A stretch of DNA of 64,000 bases from Enterococcus avium ATCC 14025. GTDB taxonomy: Bacteria > Bacillota > Bacilli > Lactobacillales > Enterococcaceae. The notes below the pieces were generated by a model. That model saw nothing but the letters and a program-made list of their open reading frames with translations, ran no database searches and was not told where the DNA came from. Where the stretch lies: assembly GCF_000406965.1 (NCBI RefSeq), contig NZ_KE136366.1:263384-327383 (forward strand), in the 5' to 3' direction. The position numbers were made by a program, and so were the translations under genes. Below, in pieces: positions 1 to 9,178 of this stretch. Numbering within the stretch: position 1 is the first letter of the stretch; every line of letters starts with the position of its first letter.

Positions 1-514
1 TCTTCGCGAAATCACCTTTGTCATCTAATTGTTTTTTGATTTCTTTTGCTTCATCTTCGCTGCTAGCTAAAATAATGCGAGCAGTTACTTCTGGATGGAA
101 TGAATCCCAAGCAGCTTTTATGTCTTTATCAGTAATTTTTACATGAGCTTTTAATCCTTCTTGGAAAGCTAAAGACTGTTTCAAGTATTCTTTATACGAT
201 TTTTTTGTATAGCCAGCTGATTGTAGTTGACTTTCAAAGCTATCGCCTAATTGCTTCTCTTGTTTCTTATATTCTTTGTCAATTTGCTTGTCTGTGACTT
301 TATCACCATAGGCATTTTCAAAAACCTTATAGATGATCATGTTACGTACTAAACTTTGGTTCGATTGTTCTTTTTTCGCTTCATTATAAAAATCTTCGAC
401 GGTAATTTTACCGCCCTTCATTGTTGCGATGTCTTGATTAGAACTTCCTGAACAAGCCCCTAAAACAATTACACTAAGTAAGCCAGTAGTGGCTAAAAGA
501 ATCTTTTTCTTCAT
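1..514 (-). CDS. prsA: PrsA-type foldase lipoprotein, 5' part only
   Basis: The gene runs off the left edge, so only about 171 N-terminal residues are visible. The protein starts MKKKILL, has a hydrophobic signal segment, and has a lipobox LGAC with the lipidated Cys at residue 21, so it should be anchored outside the membrane. The next ~115 residues are the charged, Lys/Glu-rich helical part typical of PrsA/SurA N domains. The sequence ARIILAS near residue 150 looks like the start of a parvulin peptidyl-prolyl isomerase domain. The start at 514 has an AGGAG-type ribosome site about 8 bases upstream. PrsA proteins fold secreted proteins at the membrane-wall interface. The family call is firm; the isomerase active site is outside the window. 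Confidence 0.85.
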   Translation of the reverse strand, partial: MKKKILLATTGLLSVIVLGACSGSSNQDIATMKGGKITVEDFYNEAKKEQSNQSLVRNMIIYKVFENAYGDKVTDKQIDKEYKKQEKQLGDSFESQLQSAGYTKKSYKEYLKQSLAFQEGLKAHVKITDKDIKAAWDSFHPEVTARIILASSEDEAKEIKKQLDDKGDFAK

Positions 515-674
515 TTCTATGCTACAACTCCTAAAAATTAAAATTTACATCTGTTTGTTATTCCTGTTCAACTATAACACACCTAAAAATGTAAAGGAAA
601 GGGGATTAAAAATAGTTTCCGAGAAAATTCACAATAAAGGCATAATTATTTTTAATGAAATAAATTGGTTACTG

Positions 675-1055
675 CTATCCAGCAGGACGCTCTAAAGAAT
701 AGCGGCCCTTCTTGATTACTTTTTTTTCATCGACTTCAGGCAAGGCCAGATTGATTTTGTCAATTTGTTCTTGGATCTGTTGAATGCGCGGCTCCGCTTG
801 GAAGCGAAATTCCTCGATATCCTTTTCCACGCCAGATTTAAAGGCGGGAACTAATGTATCAAAGGTTTCCTTTAGGTTCGTTACAGATTCACGAAAATCA
901 GCCAGATTATCATTTAATTCGTCCGTTAATACTACGAGTTCACGCGTATTAGTGATCAGTTTTTCCCGGGTTTCTTCTCCTTTACGTGGTGCTAATAGAA
1001 GTCCGCCGAGTGTTCCAAGACCGGCACCAAATAAAATTCCTTTAAAAAAACTCAT
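675..1055 (-). CDS. YtxH domain protein
   Basis: This 126-residue protein begins with a short glycine-rich membrane helix (FFKGILFGAGLGTLGGLLLAP), followed by the basic RKGEETRE motif that marks YtxH proteins. The remainder is an amphipathic, probably coiled-coil cytoplasmic part. The role of the family is unclear; B. subtilis members are general-stress proteins. Its start codon directly abuts the stop of the HIT gene, so the two are cotranscribed, with prsA following after a gap of about 160 bases. Confidence 0.8.
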   Translation of the reverse strand: MSFFKGILFGAGLGTLGGLLLAPRKGEETREKLITNTRELVVLTDELNDNLADFRESVTNLKETFDTLVPAFKSGVEKDIEEFRFQAEPRIQQIQEQIDKINLALPEVDEKKVIKKGRYSLERPAG

Positions 1056-1481
1056 TTATTTCACCTGCTCCTTGATCTTATCCGCGATCGCTTGTAATTC
1101 TTCTGCTGACTGTTCCTCCGCATGATTACCAAAATGAATCGAAAAATCATCCTTTTTACTGTAGCGAGGGATCAGATGAACATGTGAGTGGAAAACAGAT
1201 TGATACGCCAACTCTTTATTATTATTTATGATATTTAAGCCCTCCATTTCAGGAAATGCTTTTTCAAGTGCACGGGCAATTTTAGGAATACGTGTAAAGA
1301 GATCAGCGGCTAAATTTTCATCATATTCAAAAATATCAGTTACATGTTTTTTTGGCACAACTAATGTGTGGCCTTTCGTTGCTTGCGAGATGTCTAGAAA
1401 TGCATAGACTTTTTCGTCCTCATAAATTTTGTAGCTAGGGATTTCTTGATCAATAATTTTACAAAAAATACAATTTTCCAT
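1056..1481 (-). CDS. hit: HIT family nucleotide hydrolase
   Basis: A 141-residue histidine-triad protein. The N-terminal CIFCKI pair of cysteines and the triad HSHVHLIPR near residue 100 place it in the Hint/HIT group, which hydrolyses AMP-linked phosphoramidates and similar nucleotide adducts. I use the ATG at 1481 (MENCIFCK) because it has an AAAGGA site 6-8 bases upstream; the in-frame ATG at 1490 lies inside that site. It is first in a probable hit-ytxH transcript and is divergent from ecsA, an arrangement common in Firmicutes. Confidence 0.9.
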   Translation of the reverse strand: MENCIFCKIIDQEIPSYKIYEDEKVYAFLDISQATKGHTLVVPKKHVTDIFEYDENLAADLFTRIPKIARALEKAFPEMEGLNIINNNKELAYQSVFHSHVHLIPRYSKKDDFSIHFGNHAEEQSAEELQAIADKIKEQVK

Positions 1482-1758
1482 TGCAAACATCCTTTCTCAT
1501 TCACTCATATTGTTTTATATTGTGCCGCTGCTGCAAAAAGCAGGTAAGCGATCGTAAATACTTCTTTTACTTTACCATAACTTGTAATACTTGTGCTGGA
1601 AAAGGTTGGGAGAAGATTAATTATTTATAGGATTCTGCTATAATGTAAACTATGAAATTGAGTGCCGCTTCAGCGAGGCTATTTCTGCCTTAAATTTAGA
1701 AAATGAGAAGCCATTAGTTTTTCGTATAAATAGAGTGAAACGAACTAGGAGGATAAGT
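1482..1758. other. Divergent intergenic region between hit and ecsA
   Basis: About 275 bases hold the outward promoters of hit and ecsA. TATAAT-like hexamers are visible around 1640 (GCTATAATG) reading towards ecsA. I see no RNA gene or conserved leader here. Confidence 0.4.
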
Positions 1759-2496
1759 ATGAGCTTAACGATTCAGCATGTTACGGGCGGCTACGGTCAC
1801 TTGCCTGTTTTAAAGGATATTAATTTTGAAGTCCATAATGGAGAAATGATCGGTTTGATCGGCTTGAATGGAGCAGGGAAATCTACAACGATCAAAAATA
1901 TCATTGGATTATTGACGCCGCAGAAGGGAACTATTGCAGTTGATGACTTGACTTTACAGCAAGATCCAGAGAACTATCGAAAAAAGATCGGTTATATTCC
2001 TGAAACACCTTCATTATATGAAGAATTAACGTTGCGAGAACATATCGAAGTTACCGCAATGGCATATGGGATTCCAAAGGATGAGGCGATGAAACGGGCT
2101 GAATCATTATTGAAGACCTTTCGTTTGGAAAATCGTCTAGACTGGTTCCCTGTGAATTTTTCTAAGGGAATGAAGCAGAAAGTGATGGTTCTATGTGCCT
2201 TTTTAATCCAACCCAGTTTGTATATCATCGATGAACCCTTTTTAGGATTAGACCCATTGGCAATCAATGCGCTATTAGAGCTGATGGTAACGATGAAGGA
2301 GCAAGGGGCCGCAATCTTGATGTCTACTCACATTTTAGCAACGGCAGAGAAGTATTGTGATCGTTTTATCGTATTGCATGAGGGTGAAGTACGAGCACAA
2401 GGGACTTTGCAGGAATTGCAGGCGGAATTTAATTTGCCAGGTTCCTCTTTGGATGAAATCTATATTGCGTTGACAAAGGAGAAAGAACATGCATGA
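1759..2496 (+). CDS. ecsA: ABC transporter ATP-binding protein EcsA
   Basis: A 245-residue ATPase. It has Walker A GLNGAGKST (residues ~35-43), a signature-like FSKGMKQK, Walker B YIIDEPFLGLDP and the switch histidine in MSTHIL. EcsA energises the EcsB membrane protein; in B. subtilis and S. aureus the pair affects protein secretion and intramembrane proteolysis, though the transported substrate is not established. The start at 1759 (MSLTIQHV) follows a strong AGGAGG site; the in-frame ATG at 1735 has none. Its 3' end overlaps ecsB by 8 bases, so translation is coupled. Confidence 0.93.
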   Translation: MSLTIQHVTGGYGHLPVLKDINFEVHNGEMIGLIGLNGAGKSTTIKNIIGLLTPQKGTIAVDDLTLQQDPENYRKKIGYIPETPSLYEELTLREHIEVTAMAYGIPKDEAMKRAESLLKTFRLENRLDWFPVNFSKGMKQKVMVLCAFLIQPSLYIIDEPFLGLDPLAINALLELMVTMKEQGAAILMSTHILATAEKYCDRFIVLHEGEVRAQGTLQELQAEFNLPGSSLDEIYIALTKEKEHA

Positions 2497-3697
2497 TTTT
2501 TTTCTATTAAGGCGGCAACGCCATCAGAAAAAAATGATGAAATATATGCGCTACGTATTGAATGATCATTTTGTTTTGGTGTGCTTGTTTTTAGTCGGAG
2601 GACTAGCCTTTTATTATTCAAATCTTTTAAAACAATTACCGACAGATTTTCCTTGGAGCTTGCCAATCGTAGGAATTATTTGGTGGTTTATCTTACCATT
2701 TGGTAAGTTAGCGACCTTAGTTGAACCAGCGGATATGACCTTTTTATTACCTAAAGAAAAGGAAATGGGGAACTATCTATCACGCGGTTTACGTCATTCA
2801 ATCGCTTTTCCATTCGTAATTGAACTGCTTATTTGCGGAGTGTTATTGCCATTAGTGGTTTTAGCCAAACAAGTAAGTTTTGTAAGCTTTTTCTTTTACT
2901 TACTAATGCTTTGGGGCCTAAAATTAGGAAATTTAAGAATACAACGCTTAGCATGCTACCAAGAAACACGGGAGCAAACGCAACGTTTGACTGTATTCTG
3001 GTTCTGTGTGAGTGGTGTGATTATTTTTGCTAGTTTATATGGATCAGCGTGGCTTGGCACGATTTTGGCTTTCGTAGCAGTATTTGGGTTCATTTCGATC
3101 ACGCAGGAAAAGGATCGACTGTTGGATTGGAGTAAGATGATTGATCAGGAAAATGCTCGCTTGCATCGGATTTATCAATTTATTAATTTGTTTACTGATG
3201 TTCCAGAAGTTGAAGCAAAAGTACGACGCAGAAAGTATTTAGACGGTTTATTAGCAAGAATTCGCTTCAAGCAAGAAAACACGTATCTTTATCTATTTGC
3301 CCGCAGAGCTCTGCGGGGAGCAGAATTTGGTGGACTGTTCTTTCGTTTATTGATTGTAGGCGGTGTATTGCTATTTTCGCTGAATGACTTTCGCTTTATT
3401 GCGGGTGTCAGTATGCTGTTTATTTACTTAATAGGTTTTCAAATGATTCCTTTGTATAATCAGTTTGATTACATTAGTGCGACTCAGCTTTATCCAGTTT
3501 CGGAGAAGTATAAAAAGACTGCTTTGCGTCAGTTAATGGTCATTTTGTTATCTGCCGCGGCAATTATTTTCACCATTTGCAGTATGATACATTTGTCTAT
3601 TGTCGGAAGTTTCGCTTTAATTGTGTTACTTTTAGGTGAAATTGGCTTGTTTGCTTGGTTCTATCTCCCGACCAGAATAAAGAAAATGGAGGATTAG
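2489..3697 (+). CDS. ecsB: ABC transporter membrane protein EcsB
   Basis: A 402-residue integral membrane protein with about eight to ten hydrophobic segments grouped at residues ~30-130, ~150-210 and ~285-395. A charged cytoplasmic loop (residues ~210-275) contains the VEAKVRRRKYLDGLL stretch typical of EcsB. Length and position after ecsA match the family. The start overlaps the ecsA stop, and the AAAGGAGAAAG stretch inside ecsA is the ribosome site. It is followed after 3 bases by dat, so the three genes form one transcript. Confidence 0.93.
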   Translation: MHDFFLLRRQRHQKKMMKYMRYVLNDHFVLVCLFLVGGLAFYYSNLLKQLPTDFPWSLPIVGIIWWFILPFGKLATLVEPADMTFLLPKEKEMGNYLSRGLRHSIAFPFVIELLICGVLLPLVVLAKQVSFVSFFFYLLMLWGLKLGNLRIQRLACYQETREQTQRLTVFWFCVSGVIIFASLYGSAWLGTILAFVAVFGFISITQEKDRLLDWSKMIDQENARLHRIYQFINLFTDVPEVEAKVRRRKYLDGLLARIRFKQENTYLYLFARRALRGAEFGGLFFRLLIVGGVLLFSLNDFRFIAGVSMLFIYLIGFQMIPLYNQFDYISATQLYPVSEKYKKTALRQLMVILLSAAAIIFTICSMIHLSIVGSFALIVLLLGEIGLFAWFYLPTRIKKMED

Positions 3698-3700
3698 TGA

Positions 3701-4570
3701 ATGAAAGTATTATGGAATGAAGAAATTGTCGATGAATCAGAAGTAAAGATTGATATAGAAGATCGCGGTTATCAATTTGGTGACGGTATTTACGAAGTGA
3801 TTCGGATTTATGATGGGTATATGTATATGGAAAAGGAGCATTTGGACCGTCTTTGGGTCAGTGCTGAAAAAATTCGCATGACACTTCCATTTACAAGAGA
3901 AGAATTAAGTCAGCGTCTGCATCGCCTAGCACAAGAAGTTGGACTTGAAAATGCTCGAGTTTATTTTCAAGTAACACGTGGTACAGCAAAACCGCGACTA
4001 CATGATTTTCCCAATCCGAAAGAAGTTCAACCGGTTTTGATGGCTGATATTCAACCTGCGTCTCGCCCAAGTGCGAAACAGAATATCGGTATTCGCGCTG
4101 GTTTTGTAGAAGATAAACGCTGGCTGCATTGCGACATCAAATCCATCAGCTTATTAGGCAATATCATGGCCTTAGATGAAGCACAGCAAAAAGGCTATGA
4201 CGAAGCAGTTTTAGTACGCGATGGCATTGTAACGGAAGCATCAGCATCAAATTTGTGGATGGTGAAAGACGAAGTGCTTTATACCCATCCAGACGGGAAT
4301 CTTGTTTTACCAGGAATCGCAAAAATTAAAATTCGGGAATTGGTAAAAGCTTTAGGTATCGAATTGAAAGAAGAAGCATTCACTGAAAAAGAGCTACTTG
4401 CGGCAGACGAATGTTTTAAAACGAGTTCAGTAGCCGAAATCATGCCAATCATTGAAATCGATAATCAAACAATTGGTGATGGGACGCCAGGGAAAGTGAC
4501 GAAAAAGCTTCTTAACGCGTATATCGAGTCAGTGAATTTAGCGGTTCAGGCGCATCGTGATGAAAAATAA
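3701..4570 (+). CDS. dat: D-amino acid aminotransferase
   Basis: A 289-residue fold-type IV PLP enzyme that interconverts D-alanine and D-glutamate with 2-oxo acids, supplying D-amino acids for peptidoglycan. Visible family marks are the N-terminal DRGYQFGDGIYEV, the PLP-lysine region CDIKSISLLGNIMA (Lys near residue 147), EAVLVRDGIVTEASASNLW, and the phosphate-binding end segment TSSVAEIMPI. It begins 3 bases after ecsB with a GGAGGATT-type site and is probably cotranscribed with ecsAB. Confidence 0.92.
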   Translation: MKVLWNEEIVDESEVKIDIEDRGYQFGDGIYEVIRIYDGYMYMEKEHLDRLWVSAEKIRMTLPFTREELSQRLHRLAQEVGLENARVYFQVTRGTAKPRLHDFPNPKEVQPVLMADIQPASRPSAKQNIGIRAGFVEDKRWLHCDIKSISLLGNIMALDEAQQKGYDEAVLVRDGIVTEASASNLWMVKDEVLYTHPDGNLVLPGIAKIKIRELVKALGIELKEEAFTEKELLAADECFKTSSVAEIMPIIEIDNQTIGDGTPGKVTKKLLNAYIESVNLAVQAHRDEK

Positions 4571-4659
4571 TCAAAGAAGAACATACATGCCCTTGACGAA
4601 GCGACTTTCCCCGACTAAAATAGGAAATACGTTTAAAATGCTAGGGGAGGGCCTTGGGA

Positions 4660-5442
4660 ATGGAGTTTCAGTTGGATAGTGACTGGCGTGTGCAGCCGAT
4701 CAAAGGTGATACGGGAAAAACGTATATCGGCTATCGTGACGAAGATCGCGTCTTCATTAAACGAAATACCACCCCAATGTTGGCGGCTTTATCTCGTGAA
4801 GGAATCGCACCAAAACTTGTTTGGATCAAACGAACAGGAAATGGTGATACACTGACTGCTCAAGAATGGTTGGATGGTCGAATTCTTGAGCCAGAAGAAA
4901 TTCCGCGTCGAAATGACGTGGTTGATGTATTATATCATCTACATCACTCGCCATCATTGAAAGTGATGTTAAAAAAAATGGGTGGACGTCAAGTGTCACC
5001 ACAACAACTATTAGCTGATTATGAGGCGAATTTGCCGACAATGATTGAGCAAAATGGTTTTATTGAATTAGTGTATGATTATTTGAAAAAAAATATCCCA
5101 ACCTACGCTAAAAAGAATTACACCGTTGTTCATGGGGATGTAAATCATCGGAACTGGTTGGTTTGTTCTAACTATTTATATCTAGTTGACTGGGATTCGG
5201 TGATGTTCGCTGATCCAGCATTAGATATTGGTACGATTTTAGGAAACTATGTACCATTATCCAGCTGGAGTAAATGGCTCGTCCGCTATGGGATTCGCCC
5301 GACGGATGAAAATATGGAACGAGTATACTGGTATGGCTTAATGAGCTTGCTGCTAGAGATCGCTCGTCAGTATAAACGAGAAGAATATCATCATATGAAT
5401 CAATCAATCTTACAATTAAAACGAATTTTTGCTGGAAGCTGA
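4660..5442 (+). CDS. ccrZ: CcrZ (YtmP) cell-cycle kinase-like protein
   Basis: A 260-residue protein of the choline/aminoglycoside kinase fold. The catalytic loop VVHGDVNHRNWLV and the metal-binding VDWDSVMFADPALDIG are both intact. In pneumococcus CcrZ couples division to DnaA-driven replication initiation; B. subtilis relatives phosphorylate ribose-like substrates. The start at ATG 4660 sits 9 bases after GGGGAGG; the TTG at 4654 is too close to it. The gene precedes trmB, an order common in Lactobacillales. Confidence 0.88.
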   Translation: MEFQLDSDWRVQPIKGDTGKTYIGYRDEDRVFIKRNTTPMLAALSREGIAPKLVWIKRTGNGDTLTAQEWLDGRILEPEEIPRRNDVVDVLYHLHHSPSLKVMLKKMGGRQVSPQQLLADYEANLPTMIEQNGFIELVYDYLKKNIPTYAKKNYTVVHGDVNHRNWLVCSNYLYLVDWDSVMFADPALDIGTILGNYVPLSSWSKWLVRYGIRPTDENMERVYWYGLMSLLLEIARQYKREEYHHMNQSILQLKRIFAGS

Positions 5443-5462
5443 ACGTCTTGTTCAGCTTTTTG
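5436..5462 (+). terminator. Rho-independent terminator after ccrZ
   Basis: The stem AGCTGAAC/GTTCAGCT has a 5-base loop and a run of five T. It overlaps the last codons of ccrZ and separates it from trmB. Confidence 0.75.
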
Positions 5463-5551
5463 TAAGTTCAATTAACGGATGAATAAAATAGGTTTGTTCA
5501 TGGAAATACTGTTATTGATTTTATTTTAAAAGAACTTTTTGGAGGGAAACA

Positions 5552-6202
5552 ATGCGCGTTAGAAACCGTCCGGGGGCTGCAGAAATGCTGGCTGCCCGTC
5601 CTGAATATGTTGTACAAGAACCAGAAGCGTGGAAAGGCCGCTGGTCTGAACGTTTCGGTAATGATCATCCGATCCATATTGAAATCGGTATGGGGAAAGG
5701 TCAATTCATCACTGGAATGGCTGCTGCACATCCTGAAATCAATTATATTGGAATTGAGATGCAAGTGAGTGTGATTTCTATCGCACTAGATAAATTAGTT
5801 GAAGCAGAATTGCCAAATTTACAATTATTGCATGTTGATGGGTCGGAGCTGACAAATTATTTTGCTGATAGTGAAGTTGATCAAATATATTTGAACTTCT
5901 CTGATCCATGGCCAAAGAAAAAACATGAGAAGCGACGTTTAACTTCACCAAGCTTCTTAGCAGTAGATGAGGAAATTTTACGACCTGCTGGTGAGATTCA
6001 TTTTAAAACTGACAATCAAGGATTGTTCGAATACTCACTGAGTAGTTTTTCAAAATACGGTATGACATTGGAACAAGTTTGGTTAGACTTGCATGAAAGT
6101 AATTATGAAGGAAATATTATGACCGAATATGAAGAAAAATTTTCAAGCAAAGGACAGCGAATTTACCGAGTGGAAGCCCGTTTTAAAGACAAAACAAAAT
6201 AA
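5552..6202 (+). CDS. trmB: tRNA (guanine-N7-)-methyltransferase
   Basis: A 216-residue SAM enzyme that makes m7G46 in tRNA. The SAM-binding [10 protein letters not shown] (residues ~45-55) and the family signature [17 protein letters not shown] (~residues 115-130) are intact, and [11 protein letters not shown] follows. The start has a good GGAGGG site 6 bases upstream. It lies between ccrZ and the comG operon and has its own terminator. Confidence 0.95.
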   Translation: MRVRNRPGAAEMLAARPEYVVQEPEAWKGRWSERFGNDHPIHIEIGMGKGQFITGMAAAHPEINYIGIEMQVSVISIALDKLVEAELPNLQLLHVDGSELTNYFADSEVDQIYLNFSDPWPKKKHEKRRLTSPSFLAVDEEILRPAGEIHFKTDNQGLFEYSLSSFSKYGMTLEQVWLDLHESNYEGNIMTEYEEKFSSKGQRIYRVEARFKDKTK

Positions 6203-6210
6203 TTGCTACA

Positions 6211-6247
6211 AGAAGATGAACTTTTTTTGGTTTATCTTCTTTTTTTT
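6211..6247 (+). terminator. Rho-independent terminator after trmB
   Basis: The stem AGAAGATGAAC pairs with GTTTATCTTCT (one mismatch) around a T-rich loop, followed by seven T. Confidence 0.75.
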
Positions 6248-6293
6248 GAAGAATTGAAAATGTTCTGCGTATATTATTTTCGAGGTGAAAGGA

Positions 6294-7244
6294 ATGGAGA
6301 TTGAACAGTTTTCAGACGAATTGATCCAATATGGTTTCGATCATCAAATGCAGGATTTATATTTATTACCTCAAGGTGAAAAGTACCGCTACTTTTTTCG
6401 GAGAGGTCCCTTCTATGAACATAAAAACTCGACTCTATCCTATGTTAATAATGAAATGTGTGTGGTTTCTGCCCTGCAGTTGATCAATCGTTTCAAATAT
6501 TTGGGTCAAATGGATGTCAGTGAAAAACGAAAAGCTCAGCTTGGTGCGATCTCCTACCCCTTGCCTCATAGTGAACAACGGTTACGTCTTTCGACTGTTG
6601 GAAATTATTTACAACAAGAAAGTTTAGTTATTCGTTTTCTGCATCAATTTGGTCGCAGTCCCGAAGTATATCATTTACCAGAGCAAATTGAAATTCTCCA
6701 GCAACACACAAAAAAACGTGGTTTATACCTATTTTGTGGTCCCGTAGGTTCAGGGAAAACAACCTTAATGTATAAATTGGCACGAGAGATGGATGGTCAA
6801 GTGATCACGATTGAAGATCCTGTAGAGATTGAAGAAGCAGATTTCTTGCAGTTGCAAGTAAACGAAAAAATTTATCAGAGTTACGATGAACTGATTAAGC
6901 TGTCTTTACGACATCATCCCGATGTTTTAATAATCGGGGAGATTCGTGATACGAAAACGATTCAAGGAGCGATCAGAGCTGCTCTGACTGGTCATTGTGT
7001 GTATGCAACAATCCATGCGGCCAGCCTAGAGTCTGCCCATGCGAGGATTTTTGAACTGGGTGGGGAAGCCACACTGCTCAAAGAATGTTTACAGGGAATT
7101 GTTTATCAGGAACTGTTGTCAGTAAATGAAACGGTAGGGTTATTGACTAGTTATCGATTTTATAAAGAGGAAGTACATTTTACTTGGAAAGAAGGGTTAA
7201 ATCGTGTGGCGCAAAAAGCAAATGACGAGAAAACAACGAGTTGA
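6294..7244 (+). CDS. comGA: Competence pseudopilus assembly ATPase ComGA
   Basis: A 316-residue GspE/PilB-family ATPase that powers polymerisation of the competence pseudopilus used for DNA uptake. Walker A GPVGSGKTTL is near residue 150, the Asp box ITIEDPVE follows, and Walker B with the VLIIGEIRD signature is near residue 210. The later TGHCVYATIHA is also family-typical. The ATG at 6294 follows GAGGTG with 6 bases spacing; a GTG at 6285 lies inside that site. It is the first gene of an intact seven-gene comG operon; its 3' end overlaps comGB. Confidence 0.93.
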   Translation: MEIEQFSDELIQYGFDHQMQDLYLLPQGEKYRYFFRRGPFYEHKNSTLSYVNNEMCVVSALQLINRFKYLGQMDVSEKRKAQLGAISYPLPHSEQRLRLSTVGNYLQQESLVIRFLHQFGRSPEVYHLPEQIEILQQHTKKRGLYLFCGPVGSGKTTLMYKLAREMDGQVITIEDPVEIEEADFLQLQVNEKIYQSYDELIKLSLRHHPDVLIIGEIRDTKTIQGAIRAALTGHCVYATIHAASLESAHARIFELGGEATLLKECLQGIVYQELLSVNETVGLLTSYRFYKEEVHFTWKEGLNRVAQKANDEKTTS

Positions 7245-8217
7245 TTTTGTTCATCTATTAGGAGATCTCTTGCAAAATGGTTTTAGTTTGCAGCAGGCGT
7301 TTGCTTTTTTTATCAATGCCAATCTTTTTGCACCGTCTATTTTGGAAGCCGTTCAACAAGATTTACATCAGGGAAAAAGTTTGGCACTAAGCTTTACCCA
7401 ACTGCGGTATTCGAATGACCAGCTCTTACAAATCGAATTAGCGGAGACTCATGGGGATTTGGCCCAAACGCTATTAGGAATCGCTGAACAAATGCGCTTA
7501 GTTCAACGTCAGCGAGAAAATTTTCTAAAAGCTGTATCCTATCCGCTGCTTTTACTCGTTTTCTTAATCGTAATTCTTTTAGGTATGCGTTTTTTCTTAC
7601 TTCCCCAGCTATTGACCAGCGGAATGATCCGTGCAGAAGACTTTTCTGTACAGTTAATAAAAGCAGTTCCTATGATTGGATTAGGAATAATTCTTTTTTT
7701 GCTCTTACTGATGGTCAGCTGGAGGAATTGGGGAAAGCGGCATAATTATATAGTTCGCTTTCGTTTCTTGGCGAAAATTCCACTTGTAGGAACATTGTTC
7801 AGCAATTACTATTCAGCTTATTTCGCATTGGAATGGGGCAAGCTTTTTCAACAAGGTTTAGAACTGAATCAGATTATTGAATGTTTGTTGGTAATTGATG
7901 GAAAATCATTGATGCAAGAGCTTGCTGCTGATTTAAAAATCCGTTTAGCACAAGGCAATACTTTAGCAGCAGAATTAGGACGTTATCCTTTTTTGACTAA
8001 AGAATTCAGTCGAATTGTGTTTCAGGGAGAGGCTCGCGGAAATTTAGCAAAGGAGCTATTAACTTATAGTCAATTAGTTTGGCGTCGTTTTTTTAATCAA
8101 TTAGAATTTTTGGTTTCATGGTTGCAGCCGCTTGTCTTTCTAATTGTTGCACTTTTGATTGTCAGCTTGTATTTAACAATGCTGCTGCCTTTAACAAATT
8201 TGGAGGGGATACTGTGA
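7204..8217 (+). CDS. comGB: Competence pseudopilus membrane protein ComGB
   Basis: A 337-residue GspF/PilC-family platform protein. Hydrophobic segments lie at residues ~110-135, ~150-175 and ~305-330, with the cytoplasmic F domains between, matching the usual architecture. Translation probably starts at GTG 7204, which has GAAGGG 7 bases upstream inside comGA; ATG 7222 is the alternative. The stop overlaps the comGC start by 4 bases. Confidence 0.9.
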   Translation: MWRKKQMTRKQRVDFVHLLGDLLQNGFSLQQAFAFFINANLFAPSILEAVQQDLHQGKSLALSFTQLRYSNDQLLQIELAETHGDLAQTLLGIAEQMRLVQRQRENFLKAVSYPLLLLVFLIVILLGMRFFLLPQLLTSGMIRAEDFSVQLIKAVPMIGLGIILFLLLLMVSWRNWGKRHNYIVRFRFLAKIPLVGTLFSNYYSAYFALEWGKLFQQGLELNQIIECLLVIDGKSLMQELAADLKIRLAQGNTLAAELGRYPFLTKEFSRIVFQGEARGNLAKELLTYSQLVWRRFFNQLEFLVSWLQPLVFLIVALLIVSLYLTMLLPLTNLEGIL

Positions 8218-8480
8218 AGAAGAAGCTTTCAGGTTTTACTTTGTTGGAAATGTTAGTTGTTTTATTTATTATTAGTCTGCTGTTGCTGTTATTTGTACCC
8301 AAACTAATGAGTCAAAAAGAAAGCGCAACCAATAAAAGCGATGCTGCTATTGTCAAAGTTGTTGAGACACAAATTGAAGTCTTTGAACTGGATTATGGAC
8401 GTAAGCCAGAGGAAGGTGAATTAGTCAGTAAAGGTTATGTTAGTGAAGACCAGTATAATAAATATGTACAAAAGAAATAA
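8214..8480 (+). CDS. comGC: Major competence pseudopilin ComGC
   Basis: An 88-residue type IV pilin-like protein, the major pseudopilus subunit. The prepilin peptidase site is SGFTLLEMLVVL: cleavage is expected before F and the conserved Glu5 is present. The GTG start at 8214 follows GGAGGGG and overlaps the comGB stop (GTGA), giving a 7-residue leader KKKLSG typical of ComGC. Reading frames opening earlier (8118) lie inside comGB and are not needed. Confidence 0.9.
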   Translation: MKKKLSGFTLLEMLVVLFIISLLLLLFVPKLMSQKESATNKSDAAIVKVVETQIEVFELDYGRKPEEGELVSKGYVSEDQYNKYVQKK

Positions 8481-8919
8481 ATTTAGCGGCTTCACCTTAA
8501 TCGAGACGTTGATTGTTTTAGCTTTGGTTTGTGCTTTTGTATTGTTGCCGACGATTGCTATCAAAAGCTGGCAGCATCAATTGGAAAAAAACTTTTTCTA
8601 TTATCAATTTGAAAAATCTACTTTGCACTTGCAGCAAGTGGCTATTGCAGATCATCAAAGAACTCGAATTAGTCTTAATAGCAGTTCCCAATTAATTGAT
8701 TTCTATACCAATCATACCGAATTATCATGGAGAATATTGCCCGTTCCAAAATCAATTAAATTAGGCAGCAGGTATTCGATTTATTTTAAAGCTGGCAGCG
8801 GTAATGTTTCTACTGATCAGCCTGGGAATGGAAATATTCCAAAGGTCGTTTTTACTGATGAAGGAAAAGTTATTACCTATCAGTTTCAGATGGGGAGTGG
8901 TCGTTTTGAAAGGAAATAA
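8464..8919 (+). CDS. comGD: Minor pseudopilin ComGD
   Basis: A ~151-residue minor pseudopilin with a basic leader YKRNKFSG, then FTLIETLIVLALV. It overlaps the end of comGC by 17 bases. No strong ribosome site is visible before ATG 8464, and ATG 8437 is also possible; translational coupling is likely. Its role in the family is in priming or stabilising the competence pseudopilus. Confidence 0.82.
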   Translation: MYKRNKFSGFTLIETLIVLALVCAFVLLPTIAIKSWQHQLEKNFFYYQFEKSTLHLQQVAIADHQRTRISLNSSSQLIDFYTNHTELSWRILPVPKSIKLGSRYSIYFKAGSGNVSTDQPGNGNIPKVVFTDEGKVITYQFQMGSGRFERK

Positions 8920-9178
8920 AGGATATATCCTATTAGAGAGCTTGGTCAGTTTAACCATCTTATTAATTATCGTAGCCAGTTATGTCGGTGTTACCGTACA
9001 AATGCAAAAAGAAAGTCGCCAACGGTTAGCTACTCTTGAAAATTATCGTGATTTATACACTGAGACAAGACGATGCCGTTTGCACTTTCTGGAAATGCAG
9101 AGTTCACAAATGGAGATTTCTGTGGAAAAGGGAATAGCTATACACCAGCAAGGAGGAATCGTGATTGTCAAAAAGTAG
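8906..9178 (+). CDS. comGE: ComGE-like minor pseudopilin
   Basis: About 90 residues beginning at TTG 8906 (LKGNKGYILLESLVSLT), with GGGGAG 8 bases upstream. The leader-plus-hydrophobic helix with Glu5 (YILLES) is a degenerate prepilin motif. Sequence conservation of ComGE is low, so the name rests largely on position between comGD and comGF. Confidence 0.75.
   Translation: MKGNKGYILLESLVSLTILLIIVASYVGVTVQMQKESRQRLATLENYRDLYTETRRCRLHFLEMQSSQMEISVEKGIAIHQQGGIVIVKK

Noticed and set aside
489..695. Plus-strand 68-codon frame over the prsA promoter
   Set aside because: No ribosome site, very AT-rich, and it overlaps the prsA start and ytxH end.
784..1125. Plus-strand frame across ytxH and hit
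   Set aside because: It is antisense to two well-supported genes, and its composition is that of a shadow frame.
8118..8213. Longer N-terminus for ComGC
   Set aside because: It would lie inside comGB. GTG 8214 has a proper ribosome site and yields the expected short prepilin leader.
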